A stretch of 64,000 nt of DNA from Pseudarthrobacter sp. C4D7 (GTDB lineage: Bacteria > Actinomycetota > Actinomycetes > Actinomycetales > Micrococcaceae). Position 1 is the stretch's first letter, and each line of letters opens with the position of its first letter. A model generated the notes under the pieces. It was not told the origin of the DNA. It was given only the letters and a program-made list of their open reading frames with translations, and searched no databases. The translations under genes and the position numbers were made by a program. The stretch lies in contig NZ_JABFMW010000002.1 of the NCBI RefSeq assembly GCF_013359725.1, forward strand, positions 124,001-188,000, written 5' to 3'. Of the stretch, positions 49,374 through 56,306 are shown in pieces.

Positions 49374-50489
49374 TCAGTTGACGCTGCCGAGCTCCTTGGT
49401 TTCCTGTGCTTCCATGCGCGGGTCAGCGCCGAGCAGCCGCCGCAGCGAAGCCAGGCGCGCCGGGCCGGTGGGGCCCGCGTGTCCGCCGTCCACCCAGTTA
49501 TCGAGGCCGCAGTCCACCGCGGTTGCCGTGTGCTTGCAGCCGCGTTCACAGTTTTCGATGCCGGGGGAGAGGTCAGGGAAGGAACGCAGGATCCGGTCCG
49601 GGTCCACGTGGGCCAGCCCGAAGGACCGGATACCGGGGGTGTCGATGATCCAGCTGCCGGCCGGCGCATCCGCCAGGCGCAGGGCCAGGGCCGACGACGA
49701 CGTATGGCGGCCACGCCCCGTCACCGCGTTGACGCCGCCCGTTGCCCGCTCGGCGCCGGTCAGGGCGTTGACCATGGTGGACTTGCCGACGCCGGAGTGC
49801 CCCAGCATCACGGTGACCTTGCCGTCGAGGTGGCCGCGGAGGGCTGCCACGGCCGCACTGTCCAGCCGGGCCGAGAGGCCGTCGTCGGATCTCGCGTCAA
49901 TCCCGGAGGCCTGCGCGTCCGCGGTGCGGCTGATGATGACCGGAAAGTCCAGGTGGGTGTAGTTGGACAGCAACTCCGCGGGGTCCTTGACGTCCGCCTT
50001 GGTCACCAACAGGATCGGCTCGATTCCGGCGTCGTAGGCGGCCACCAGGGCGCGGTCGATGAATCCGGTCCGGGGCTCCGGGTTGGCGGCGGCCACGACG
50101 ATGACCAGCTGGTCGGCGTTGGCCACCACGGCCCGCTCGACGGGGTCGGTGTCGTCGGCGCTGCGGCGCAGGAGGGTGTGGCGGTCCTGGATCTTCACCA
50201 GACGGGCCAGCGTGTCCGGTGCCCCGGACACGTCCCCCACCAGCGAGACGAAGTCGCCGGCAACCACGGGCGAGCGGCGGAGTTCGCGGGCACGGGCAGC
50301 GATGACAACGCGCTCATTGTCCGAGTCCTCGCCCACCACTGCCGTGTACCGGCCGCGGTCCACCGTGATGATCCGCCCGGTCACGGCGTCATCGTGGCTG
50401 GGCCGGTCCTTGGTGCGGGGCCGGGAGCCTTTCTTGCTGGGCCGGATCCGGACGTCGGACTCGTCCCAGGAGTCAGTGCTGCGCGCCAC
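49374..50489 (-). CDS. rsgA: Ribosome small-subunit GTPase A
   Basis: The 371-residue circularly permuted GTPase helps 30S maturation. It has an N-terminal OB fold, G4 TKAD (about residue 172), G1 GHSGVGKST, G3 DTPG, and a zinc-binding C-terminal CERGCKHTATAVDC. The frame continues to 50672, but that extension overlaps aroA; GTG 50489 with AAGG eight bases upstream is preferred and overlaps the aroA stop by 17 bases. The neighbours aroA and sigR match the actinobacterial order. Confidence 0.92.
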   Translation of the reverse strand: MARSTDSWDESDVRIRPSKKGSRPRTKDRPSHDDAVTGRIITVDRGRYTAVVGEDSDNERVVIAARARELRRSPVVAGDFVSLVGDVSGAPDTLARLVKIQDRHTLLRRSADDTDPVERAVVANADQLVIVVAAANPEPRTGFIDRALVAAYDAGIEPILLVTKADVKDPAELLSNYTHLDFPVIISRTADAQASGIDARSDDGLSARLDSAAVAALRGHLDGKVTVMLGHSGVGKSTMVNALTGAERATGGVNAVTGRGRHTSSSALALRLADAPAGSWIIDTPGIRSFGLAHVDPDRILRSFPDLSPGIENCERGCKHTATAVDCGLDNWVDGGHAGPTGPARLASLRRLLGADPRMEAQETKELGSVN

Positions 50490-51861
50490 TGCCGCGCCCT
50501 TCAGGCACCGGTGCCACGGCGGCGTTCTGGGCCAGCATGCCTGCCCAGAGCTGCGGAAAGTCGGGCATGGTCTTGGCGGTGGTGGCGATGTCCTCCACCT
50601 GGATGCCCTGGACTGCAAGGCCCAGTATCGCCCCGGCGGTGGCCATGCGGTGGTCGGCGTAGCTGTGGACAACCCCTGCGTGCAGCGGGGCCGGCCGGAT
50701 CACCAGGCCGTCGCTGGTTTCCTCGGCGTCGCCGCCGAGCCGGTTGATTTCCGCGACCAAAGCCGCCAGCCGGTCCGTCTCGTGTCCGCGAAGGTGGGCA
50801 ATTCCACTGAGCCGGGACGGGCCCGAGGCCAGGGCGCACAGGGCCGCAACGGTGGGGGCGAGTTCGCTGGTGTCAGCAAAGTCGCCGCCCTTGATCTCCG
50901 GGCCGCCGGTGACGGTCAGGACACCGTCAGTGAGGGTGACGGTGGCACCCATCCTGGCCAGGATGCCCCGCCAGAGGTCGCCCACCTGCTGGGTCTGCGT
51001 GGGCCAGTTGGGGATCCGGACCGTGCCTTGCGAGGCCAGGGCCGCAGCCAGGAAGGGGCCCGCGTTGGAGAGGTCCTGTTCGATCCGTTGGTCGAAGGCG
51101 CGGATGGGCCCCGGCGCCACCACCCAGTGGTTGGGGACGGAGTCGTCCACGGACACGCCGGCGCCGCGGAGGACAGCGACCGTCATGTTGATGTGGTCCA
51201 GGCTTGGGACCGGTTTCCCGACGTGCTCAAGGTGCAGGCCGTCGTCGAACCTTGCTCCTACCAGGAGGAGGGCGGAGACGAACTGTGATGAGGCGCTGGC
51301 ATCGATCACCAGGTGGCCGCCCCGGACTGCGCCGGTCCCTTCCACGACGAACGGGAGCGACGACGGAGCGCTGCCGTCTTCGGCGGACACGGCCACACCC
51401 AGGGCCTTGAGGGCCTCGATGATGGTTCCCATGGGACGCTTCCGGGCATGCGGATCGCCGTCGAACACGCTGGCGCCGCGGCGGAGCGCGGCAAGCGGCG
51501 GGACGAACCGCATGACGGTGCCGGCCAGCCCGCAGTCGATCCTGGTGGTGGATGGTGCGGCTGACGCGGGAATCGGAACAACCTCCAGGTCAGGACCGAA
51601 GTCACCGTCCCCCGGAACTTCGGTGACCGTGGCGCCGAGCTGCCTGAGCGCCTCGACCATGAGGGCGGAGTCCCTGGAATGCAGGGGCGCCCGGAGCCGT
51701 GACGGGCCGTCAGCGAGGGCCGCGAGGACCAGGTACCTGTTGGTCAGGGACTTCGATCCCGGCACCGTCACGGTGGCGTTGACGGGCCGGGACGCGAAAG
51801 GTGCGGCCCAGTGCTGGACGGGTGTTCCGGAGGCGTCCCGGGTGGCAGCTGCTGCGGTCAT
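50473..51861 (-). CDS. aroA: 3-phosphoshikimate 1-carboxyvinyltransferase
   Basis: The 462-residue EPSP synthase of the shikimate pathway has the PGSKSLTNRYLVLAALADGPS motif at about residue 35, DCGLAGTVMRF, and the C-terminal HLRGHETDRLAAL and SYADHRMATAGA. The length matches the family. It ends in an overlap with rsgA and lies next to DoxX and sigR as in mycobacteria. Confidence 0.95.
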   Translation of the reverse strand: MTAAAATRDASGTPVQHWAAPFASRPVNATVTVPGSKSLTNRYLVLAALADGPSRLRAPLHSRDSALMVEALRQLGATVTEVPGDGDFGPDLEVVPIPASAAPSTTRIDCGLAGTVMRFVPPLAALRRGASVFDGDPHARKRPMGTIIEALKALGVAVSAEDGSAPSSLPFVVEGTGAVRGGHLVIDASASSQFVSALLLVGARFDDGLHLEHVGKPVPSLDHINMTVAVLRGAGVSVDDSVPNHWVVAPGPIRAFDQRIEQDLSNAGPFLAAALASQGTVRIPNWPTQTQQVGDLWRGILARMGATVTLTDGVLTVTGGPEIKGGDFADTSELAPTVAALCALASGPSRLSGIAHLRGHETDRLAALVAEINRLGGDAEETSDGLVIRPAPLHAGVVHSYADHRMATAGAILGLAVQGIQVEDIATTAKTMPDFPQLWAGMLAQNAAVAPVPEGRGSGAQH

Positions 51862-51867
51862 TCCTGC

Positions 51868-52416
51868 TTAGGCTCCCGCAGCGTGTTCGACGGCGCGGCG
51901 CACGGCCTTGTCCGCCTTGTTCAGCTTCTTGGTGGTGGTCCGGCGGGCATCGGCAGCCAGGTGCGAGGCGTTGCGCCGCGCGTCGGCAGCCAGGTGCTCG
52001 GCGCGCCAGGCCAGCCCGGGCCTGCCTGCCGTGTCCACGGAGGCAAGCAGGGCGCCGCCACTCAGGGAGAGGTTCTTGAGCAGCTGGTTGCGGCGGTTTT
52101 CGCGCCCTTCCTTACTGCTGATGTCAGCACTGCGCCATTCGACGAAGGTATTCAGGAGGGAAACCACGGTCAGCAGCCCGGCGGAAAGGCGGGAGAACTT
52201 GCCAAGGCCAAACAGGACGCCGGCGCCAACCTGTGTTCCGCCGATGACGCGGGCCAGGGTCTTCTCGCTCGTCTGGAAGGGAAGTGAGGCCGCAGCCTTG
52301 CGGAGCAGGGGTGAAAGCTGCTGTGCCGTGTCGTCGGAGTTCTTGAGCTTATCCAGTCCGGCAAAAACGAAACTGGAAGCGAGCATTGGCCTGGCGAGCG
52401 TGCGGACAAACGACAT
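51868..52416 (-). CDS. DoxX family membrane protein
   Basis: The 182-residue protein has four hydrophobic segments and the DoxX-type start ARPMLASSFVFAGLDKLKN, followed by a basic C-terminal tail of about 60 residues rich in Ala and Arg. Some DoxX proteins act in membrane oxidoreductase complexes against thiol stress; the role here is unproven. ATG 52416 has AGGAGG upstream (AGGAGGAAATCC). A longer frame to 52692 runs into the sigR region and is rejected. It is divergent from sigR. Confidence 0.8.
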   Translation of the reverse strand: MSFVRTLARPMLASSFVFAGLDKLKNSDDTAQQLSPLLRKAAASLPFQTSEKTLARVIGGTQVGAGVLFGLGKFSRLSAGLLTVVSLLNTFVEWRSADISSKEGRENRRNQLLKNLSLSGGALLASVDTAGRPGLAWRAEHLAADARRNASHLAADARRTTTKKLNKADKAVRRAVEHAAGA

Positions 52417-52481
52417 GGATTTCCTCCTGGATGGACGAGCCGCGCCGAGCGGCGGAGTCGGTCCTAGTCTTGCACTTTTGG

Positions 52482-52507
52482 GGAATATTTGCCCGCGGGA
52501 GGCGGTT
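52482..52507 (+). promoter_or_regulatory. SigR/SigH-type autoregulatory promoter
   Basis: GGAAT (52482-52486) and GTT (52505-52507) are separated by exactly 18 bases, which is the SigR/SigH promoter consensus. It lies 65 bases before the TTG at 52572. Confidence 0.75.
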
Positions 52508-52571
52508 ATGTTGACTGGGTCCGCGACGTGGGCCCGGCGATCATCCACCCGATACAGAGCGGAGTTAAGCC

Positions 52572-52691
52572 TTGCGGAAGGTGTTGGACGGGACCAGACA
52601 GACTGGGCCGGTGGCAGTGGACAAGCTGGCCGCCGAGCCGCCCCAGTACGGCACGCCCTTGGCGGCACGCCGGACAGTAGACTTGAAGGCA
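52572..52691 (+). other. Possible N-terminal extension of SigR (40 residues)
   Basis: A TTG at 52572 has GGAG (52561-52564) seven bases upstream and is in frame with SigR. Transcripts from the GGAAT-N18-GTT promoter would include it. Streptomyces makes a similar extended, unstable SigR' from its SigR-dependent promoter. Confidence 0.5.
52678..52683 (+). promoter_or_regulatory. Internal -10 hexamer of sigR
   Basis: TAGACT lies eight bases before ATG 52692. It would give a short-leader transcript for the shorter sigma factor only. The -35 is poor. Confidence 0.45.
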
Positions 52692-53465
52692 ATGAACACC
52701 CTGGATCCGGCCGTCGCGGCCATGTATGAAGCTTCCCCCGGCGAAGCGAACGGCAGGGCCGGCACCAAGCCGCTGTCCGCCGGGCAGGCAGGAACCGGTT
52801 CTCCGGCAGTTGCAGCGGACGCGGAAGACAGCGCCCTGGACGTTGCCGCAGAGAGCACGGAGCAACGCCGTCTGCGCTTTGAGCGTGACGCCATGCAGTA
52901 CGTCGACCAGCTGTACTCAGCGGCGATGCGCATGGCCCGGAACCCGTCAGACGCGGAAGACCTGGTACAGGAGGCCTATACCAAGGCTTTTTCCGCTTTC
53001 CATCAGTACAAGCCCGGCACGAACCTCAAGGCCTGGCTGTACCGGATCCTGACCAACACGTACATCAACCTGTACCGCAAGCGGCAGCGGGAGCCGCTGC
53101 AGTCCAACTCGGACAGTATCGAGGACTGGCAGCTGGCGCGGGCTGAATCGCACACATCAAGCGGGCTTCGCTCTGCGGAGGCGGAAGCCCTGGACCACCT
53201 GCCGGATTCGGACGTCAAGCGCGCGCTCCAGGATATTCCTGAGGAGTTCCGGCTGGCGGTCTACTTCGCTGACGTGGAGGGGTTCGCCTACAAGGAAATA
53301 TCGGACATCATGAACACGCCCATCGGCACCGTGATGTCCCGGCTCCACCGCGGCCGGCGAATGCTGCGGGACATGCTCGCGGAATATGCCGCCGAGCGGG
53401 GATTCAAGACAGCCGCGGATGCGTCGGATGCGGCAGGAAGCAAAGCACAGGAGAACAGGAAATGA
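52692..53465 (+). CDS. sigR: ECF sigma factor of the SigR/SigH (redox stress) type
   Basis: The 257-residue sigma factor has region 2 ([20 protein letters not shown] through [20 protein letters not shown]) and region 4 ([43 protein letters not shown]). It is typical of the ECF12 group that controls thioredoxin and related thiol stress genes. The anti-sigma factor with an HxxxCxxC motif overlaps it by ATGA. ATG 52692 is favoured for the main product, and an upstream TTG 52572 gives a 297-residue form. aroA and rsgA lie nearby as with mycobacterial sigH. Confidence 0.92.
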   Translation: MNTLDPAVAAMYEASPGEANGRAGTKPLSAGQAGTGSPAVAADAEDSALDVAAESTEQRRLRFERDAMQYVDQLYSAAMRMARNPSDAEDLVQEAYTKAFSAFHQYKPGTNLKAWLYRILTNTYINLYRKRQREPLQSNSDSIEDWQLARAESHTSSGLRSAEAEALDHLPDSDVKRALQDIPEEFRLAVYFADVEGFAYKEISDIMNTPIGTVMSRLHRGRRMLRDMLAEYAAERGFKTAADASDAAGSKAQENRK

Positions 53466-53722
53466 GCGACTGCCAGGGATTGGGCGACTGCGACGATACC
53501 CGGATGCAACGCATCTACGAGTACCTTGACGGGGCACTGACCCGCGAGGATATTACCGAAATCAAGAACCACCTTGATGACTGCCCCGAGTGCACGGAAC
53601 AGTACGACCTTGAATGCGTCATCCGCAACATGGTCAAGCGCTCGTGCACCGAGTCCGCGCCGGACAACCTCAAGAACGCCATCCTGGACCGGATCCATGC
53701 CATCCGCCCCGTGGAGGCTTAG
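53462..53722 (+). CDS. rsrA: Zinc-binding anti-sigma factor RsrA-like
   Basis: The 86-residue ZAS-type anti-sigma factor has the HxxxCxxC zinc motif at His37, Cys41, Cys44, plus Cys10, Cys52 and Cys62. It would hold SigR inactive when reduced and release it after disulfide formation. The numbering coincides closely with Streptomyces RsrA. It is translationally coupled to sigR by ATGA and has AGGAGAACAGGAA upstream. Confidence 0.93.
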   Translation: MSDCQGLGDCDDTRMQRIYEYLDGALTREDITEIKNHLDDCPECTEQYDLECVIRNMVKRSCTESAPDNLKNAILDRIHAIRPVEA

Positions 53723-53758
53723 CCACCGGACGCGATTGCCCGAAAGGCCGCAGACAGC

Positions 53759-53796
53759 AAAGGACCCCGTAAGCCGATTGGCTTGCGGGGTCCTTT
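53759..53796. terminator. Bidirectional terminator between rsrA and bL37 gene
   Basis: A 17-bp stem (53759-53775 with 53780-53796, one G-T wobble) with loop GATT lies between convergent genes. Confidence 0.9.
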
Positions 53797-53823
53797 GCTT
53801 GAACCGTAGTCCCTGGCATTTGC

Positions 53824-53898
53824 CTAGGTGTTGGGGCGCTTCCCGTGGTTCGCGCCGCCACGCTTACGGTCACGACGCTTGCGTGCACGCTTGCTCAT
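53824..53898 (-). CDS. Ribosomal protein bL37 (24 residues)
   Basis: This tiny basic protein (MSKRARKRRDRKRGG at the N-terminus, ending GKRPNT) is the actinobacterial bL37, known from mycobacterial 50S structures where it sits near 23S rRNA helices. It is easy to miss because of its length. AGGAGG (53905-53910, minus strand) is six bases before the ATG. It is convergent with rsrA. Confidence 0.93.
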   Translation of the reverse strand: MSKRARKRRDRKRGGANHGKRPNT

Positions 53899-54015
53899 AG
53901 CTGGCCTCCTAACTGTTGGTACTCAAAAGAGCTGCCCTCCAGTCTCCCACATGATCTGGCGGCCCGCGAACCGGGAAACGGCCGATGACCCGCGTTGGTG
54001 CCGCGGGGAGTGGTG

Positions 54016-54630
54016 CTAGGGCTGCAGTGTTTCGCGGATGTCCGCGCGGGCCTGGTCCAGGGCCGACCTCACGGTGGCCACTGTCAGGGGACTAATGGGG
54101 TGGTGCAGGGCCTGGCGCCGCAGGTCTGCACGGAGTTCGTCGCGGAAATCCTGCAGCAGCAGTTCAGCTTCCCGGAGCAGCTGGCCCCTGCGCGCAGCCG
54201 GCCGGACTGCCCCTGGCTGGGCCGCCGCGGACAACGCAGCTGTACGGGCGGCCTCTGCGGCTGCCGCGAGGTCGGTGCGAAGCTCGCGGACGCTCTTGCG
54301 GATGTCCTGCCTCAGGGCTCCGGAAAGCCGCTGCACTGATGCCGCGATGTCGTTTTCTATTCCGGCGAGGTCCTCCCGGCGCCGGTCCAGCTCGGCAATG
54401 CCGGCTGCCGTAATCCGGTAGTTGGTGCGCCGTCCCGCCGGTTCGGTAGCCACCAGGCCATCCTCTTCCAGCTTCCCCAGGCGGGGGTAGACGGTTCCGG
54501 CACTGGGTGAATAGGTACCGCCAAACCGGTCCTTGAGCGCCTTGATCAGCTCGTAGCCGTGCTTGGGGCCGCTCTCGAGAAGGAAGAGCAGATAGAGGCG
54601 CAACGCACCATGTGCGAAGACGGGGGCCAT
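54016..54630 (-). CDS. PadR family transcriptional regulator
   Basis: The 204-residue regulator has a PadR winged helix (YLLFLLESGPKHGYELIKALKDRFGG then YSPSAGTVYPRLGKLEEDGLV) followed by an amphipathic, probably coiled, C-terminal half. It likely represses its own operon via the CGATATATCG sites. The ATG overlaps the DUF4097 stop by one base (TGATG). Confidence 0.9.
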   Translation of the reverse strand: MAPVFAHGALRLYLLFLLESGPKHGYELIKALKDRFGGTYSPSAGTVYPRLGKLEEDGLVATEPAGRRTNYRITAAGIAELDRRREDLAGIENDIAASVQRLSGALRQDIRKSVRELRTDLAAAAEAARTAALSAAAQPGAVRPAARRGQLLREAELLLQDFRDELRADLRRQALHHPISPLTVATVRSALDQARADIRETLQP

Positions 54631-55463
54631 CAGCGGCCGGCTTCCCCGTGGGGGTCGACGTTTGCGGATGCGTGGGAAATGGACGTCTTGCCGGACACCG
54701 AGTTGGTCCTGACGAGCATCAGCTGCCCGTCAGGTCCTGAGATGGTCTCCACGGTGCCGTTGGCCAGGATCACCTGCCGGCCGTCCAGGATCACGGCGCC
54801 GCCGGCGGACTTGGCCACAAGGTCCACGCCCACGTCAGCCGGCAGGGTGATGGCGAGGTCCCCGGAGACGGAATTGGAACCAAAATCCTGGGTGTAATCG
54901 AGGAGGTCGAAGCTGAGGTGGCCGCTGACGGTGTTGGTGCGGACGTGGCTGAAGCGGCCCGAAGCGTTGATTTCGCCGGAGATGGACTTGGCGGTGAGAA
55001 CGCCTTGGTGGTTCCTGACGGCCACGGCGCCGCTGACCGTATTCAGCTGGAGTTCGCCTGAAGTATTTTCTGCCGCAATGGAGCCGGACACGGTGTTCAG
55101 GCGCAGGTGTGCCGAAATGCCGGAAACGGTTCCTTCCCCGCTGGCCGTTCCTGCCTCCACGTCCACCCCGGGAGGAACCGCCACGGTGATGACGGCGAAG
55201 TTGTCACTGTTGTGGTTAACGGTTTCCATGAGGTTCTTGAACCAGCCTTGTGCACCGTGCAGCTGGTGCCGGACTTCCAGCCTCCCGTCGTTCAGGGACA
55301 CTGCCACCGGGTCGCCGTGCACCTCGGAAAACTCCAGCCGTACCGTGGGCCCGTCGTACCCCACAATCTCGAACCTGCCCCTGACCATGCCCAGCTTGAC
55401 GGAAGACACGGCGTCGACGTCGATGGTTTGCGGGCCGGCAACAGTCCAGTTTTCCCCGGTCAT
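54630..55463 (-). CDS. DUF4097 family beta-strand repeat protein
   Basis: The 277-residue protein contains several VSGxL/NTVSG repeats of DUF4097 (a beta-helix-like repeat with alternating hydrophobic residues) from about residue 95. No signal peptide or TM helix is seen. Function is unknown; in other actinobacteria it is often paired with a PadR regulator, as here. GGAGGGG is three bases before ATG 55463. Two matching operators lie upstream. Confidence 0.8.
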   Translation of the reverse strand: MTGENWTVAGPQTIDVDAVSSVKLGMVRGRFEIVGYDGPTVRLEFSEVHGDPVAVSLNDGRLEVRHQLHGAQGWFKNLMETVNHNSDNFAVITVAVPPGVDVEAGTASGEGTVSGISAHLRLNTVSGSIAAENTSGELQLNTVSGAVAVRNHQGVLTAKSISGEINASGRFSHVRTNTVSGHLSFDLLDYTQDFGSNSVSGDLAITLPADVGVDLVAKSAGGAVILDGRQVILANGTVETISGPDGQLMLVRTNSVSGKTSISHASANVDPHGEAGR

Positions 55464-55479
55464 GGTCCCCTCCAGAAGA

Positions 55480-55541
55480 CGATATATCGCGTTATGCCTT
55501 CAACGTATCGCCGCCTGGTGGGGAGGTCAAGATATATCGCG
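55480..55541. promoter_or_regulatory. Pair of CGATATATCG operators, putative PadR sites
   Basis: The 11-mer GATATATCGCG occurs at 55481-55491 and 55531-55541, exactly 50 bp apart (about five helical turns). The first copy contains the perfect palindrome CGATATATCG (55480-55489). Both lie directly before the DUF4097-padR operon, so autorepression is likely. Confidence 0.6.
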
Positions 55542-55549
55542 AGAAGAGG

Positions 55550-56149
55550 CTACTGGGGTGCGTCCAGGCGCAGCCACTGGAACCAGCCGCGGTGCAGCAC
55601 GAGCCAGGCCATGAGGCCGTACCCCGCCTGGCCGGGTGTCCCTCCGTTGGCGGCCAGGTCCTGGCGCCACTGTTCATGGTTCAGCAAGGGCGAGAATGTG
55701 TCGACGTACAGGTGCTTCCTGCGGGTGGTGACATCCGCAAACGCGGTGTTCAACTCGTCCAGCCGGCGGTTTTGGGCGGGGTCGAGCGTGGGGGGCGGAC
55801 CGACGACAAATACTTCGATCCGGTTCTGTGATGCCGAGTCCAGGATGTTGGCCAGGTTCAGCCGGCTCCGTGCAGTGGACAGGCCAAACTCGACGTCGCG
55901 CCCCGAGAGGCCGATGACCAGACGGTTCTCTGCCTGGGCGCTGAAGCGCCGGCCGGCTTCATCCAGCCAGCGCGCAGCGAGGCCTTCCGTACCTTCCTGC
56001 GGGCAGGGGAGGGCGTAGCTTTCCAGCAGCATTCCGTCCTGGGGAGTGCGGGCCAGGACGCGGCCCAGCCAGCCAAGGGCCCGGGGGTCACCCAGCCCAG
56101 CCAGCAGTTCGTCTCCTACAGCCGCGATCCGCAGCTTCCTGTCTTCCAC
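55550..56149 (-). CDS. SGNH-fold (GDSL-like) protein, probably catalytically inactive
   Basis: The 199-residue protein has an SGNH hydrolase outline: AAVGDELLAGLGD at the start where active enzymes have GDS, LVIGLSGRDVEF where active enzymes have GxND, and ANGGTPGQAGYG near the C-terminus where DxxHP is expected. The catalytic Ser, the oxyanion Asn and the Asp/His dyad all appear replaced, so it is likely a non-enzymatic relative. GTG 56149 has AGAGGAA upstream. The PadR/DUF4097 operators lie just downstream. Confidence 0.7.
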   Translation of the reverse strand: MEDRKLRIAAVGDELLAGLGDPRALGWLGRVLARTPQDGMLLESYALPCPQEGTEGLAARWLDEAGRRFSAQAENRLVIGLSGRDVEFGLSTARSRLNLANILDSASQNRIEVFVVGPPPTLDPAQNRRLDELNTAFADVTTRRKHLYVDTFSPLLNHEQWRQDLAANGGTPGQAGYGLMAWLVLHRGWFQWLRLDAPQ

Positions 56150-56256
56150 GCGTTCCTCTTTACTTTGGTACGGGTTTGCTTCGATACGGCCGCTGCCATG
56201 CTTGCCCCCCGCATATGCGGCGGTCCAGGGAGGCGCTGTCAGTCCATTAAACAGAA

Positions 56257-56297
56257 CTGCCCGGCCGGAGTCTGGTATTTCGACTCCGGCCGGGCAG
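56257..56297 (-). terminator. Terminator downstream of kgd
   Basis: A perfect 16-bp inverted repeat (56257-56272 with 56282-56297) with a nine-base loop lies just after the kgd stop. Confidence 0.75.
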
Positions 56298-56306
56298 CCT
56301 TATTGC

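Noticed and set aside
50490..50672. 61-codon N-terminal extension of rsgA
   Set aside because: It overlaps aroA coding sequence; the extension is a Pro/Ser/Trp-rich shadow, and GTG 50489 has a good upstream AAGG.
52417..52692. 92-codon N-terminal extension of the DoxX frame
   Set aside because: It would cover the sigR promoter; ATG 52416 has AGGAGG at the right distance and the usual DoxX beginning.
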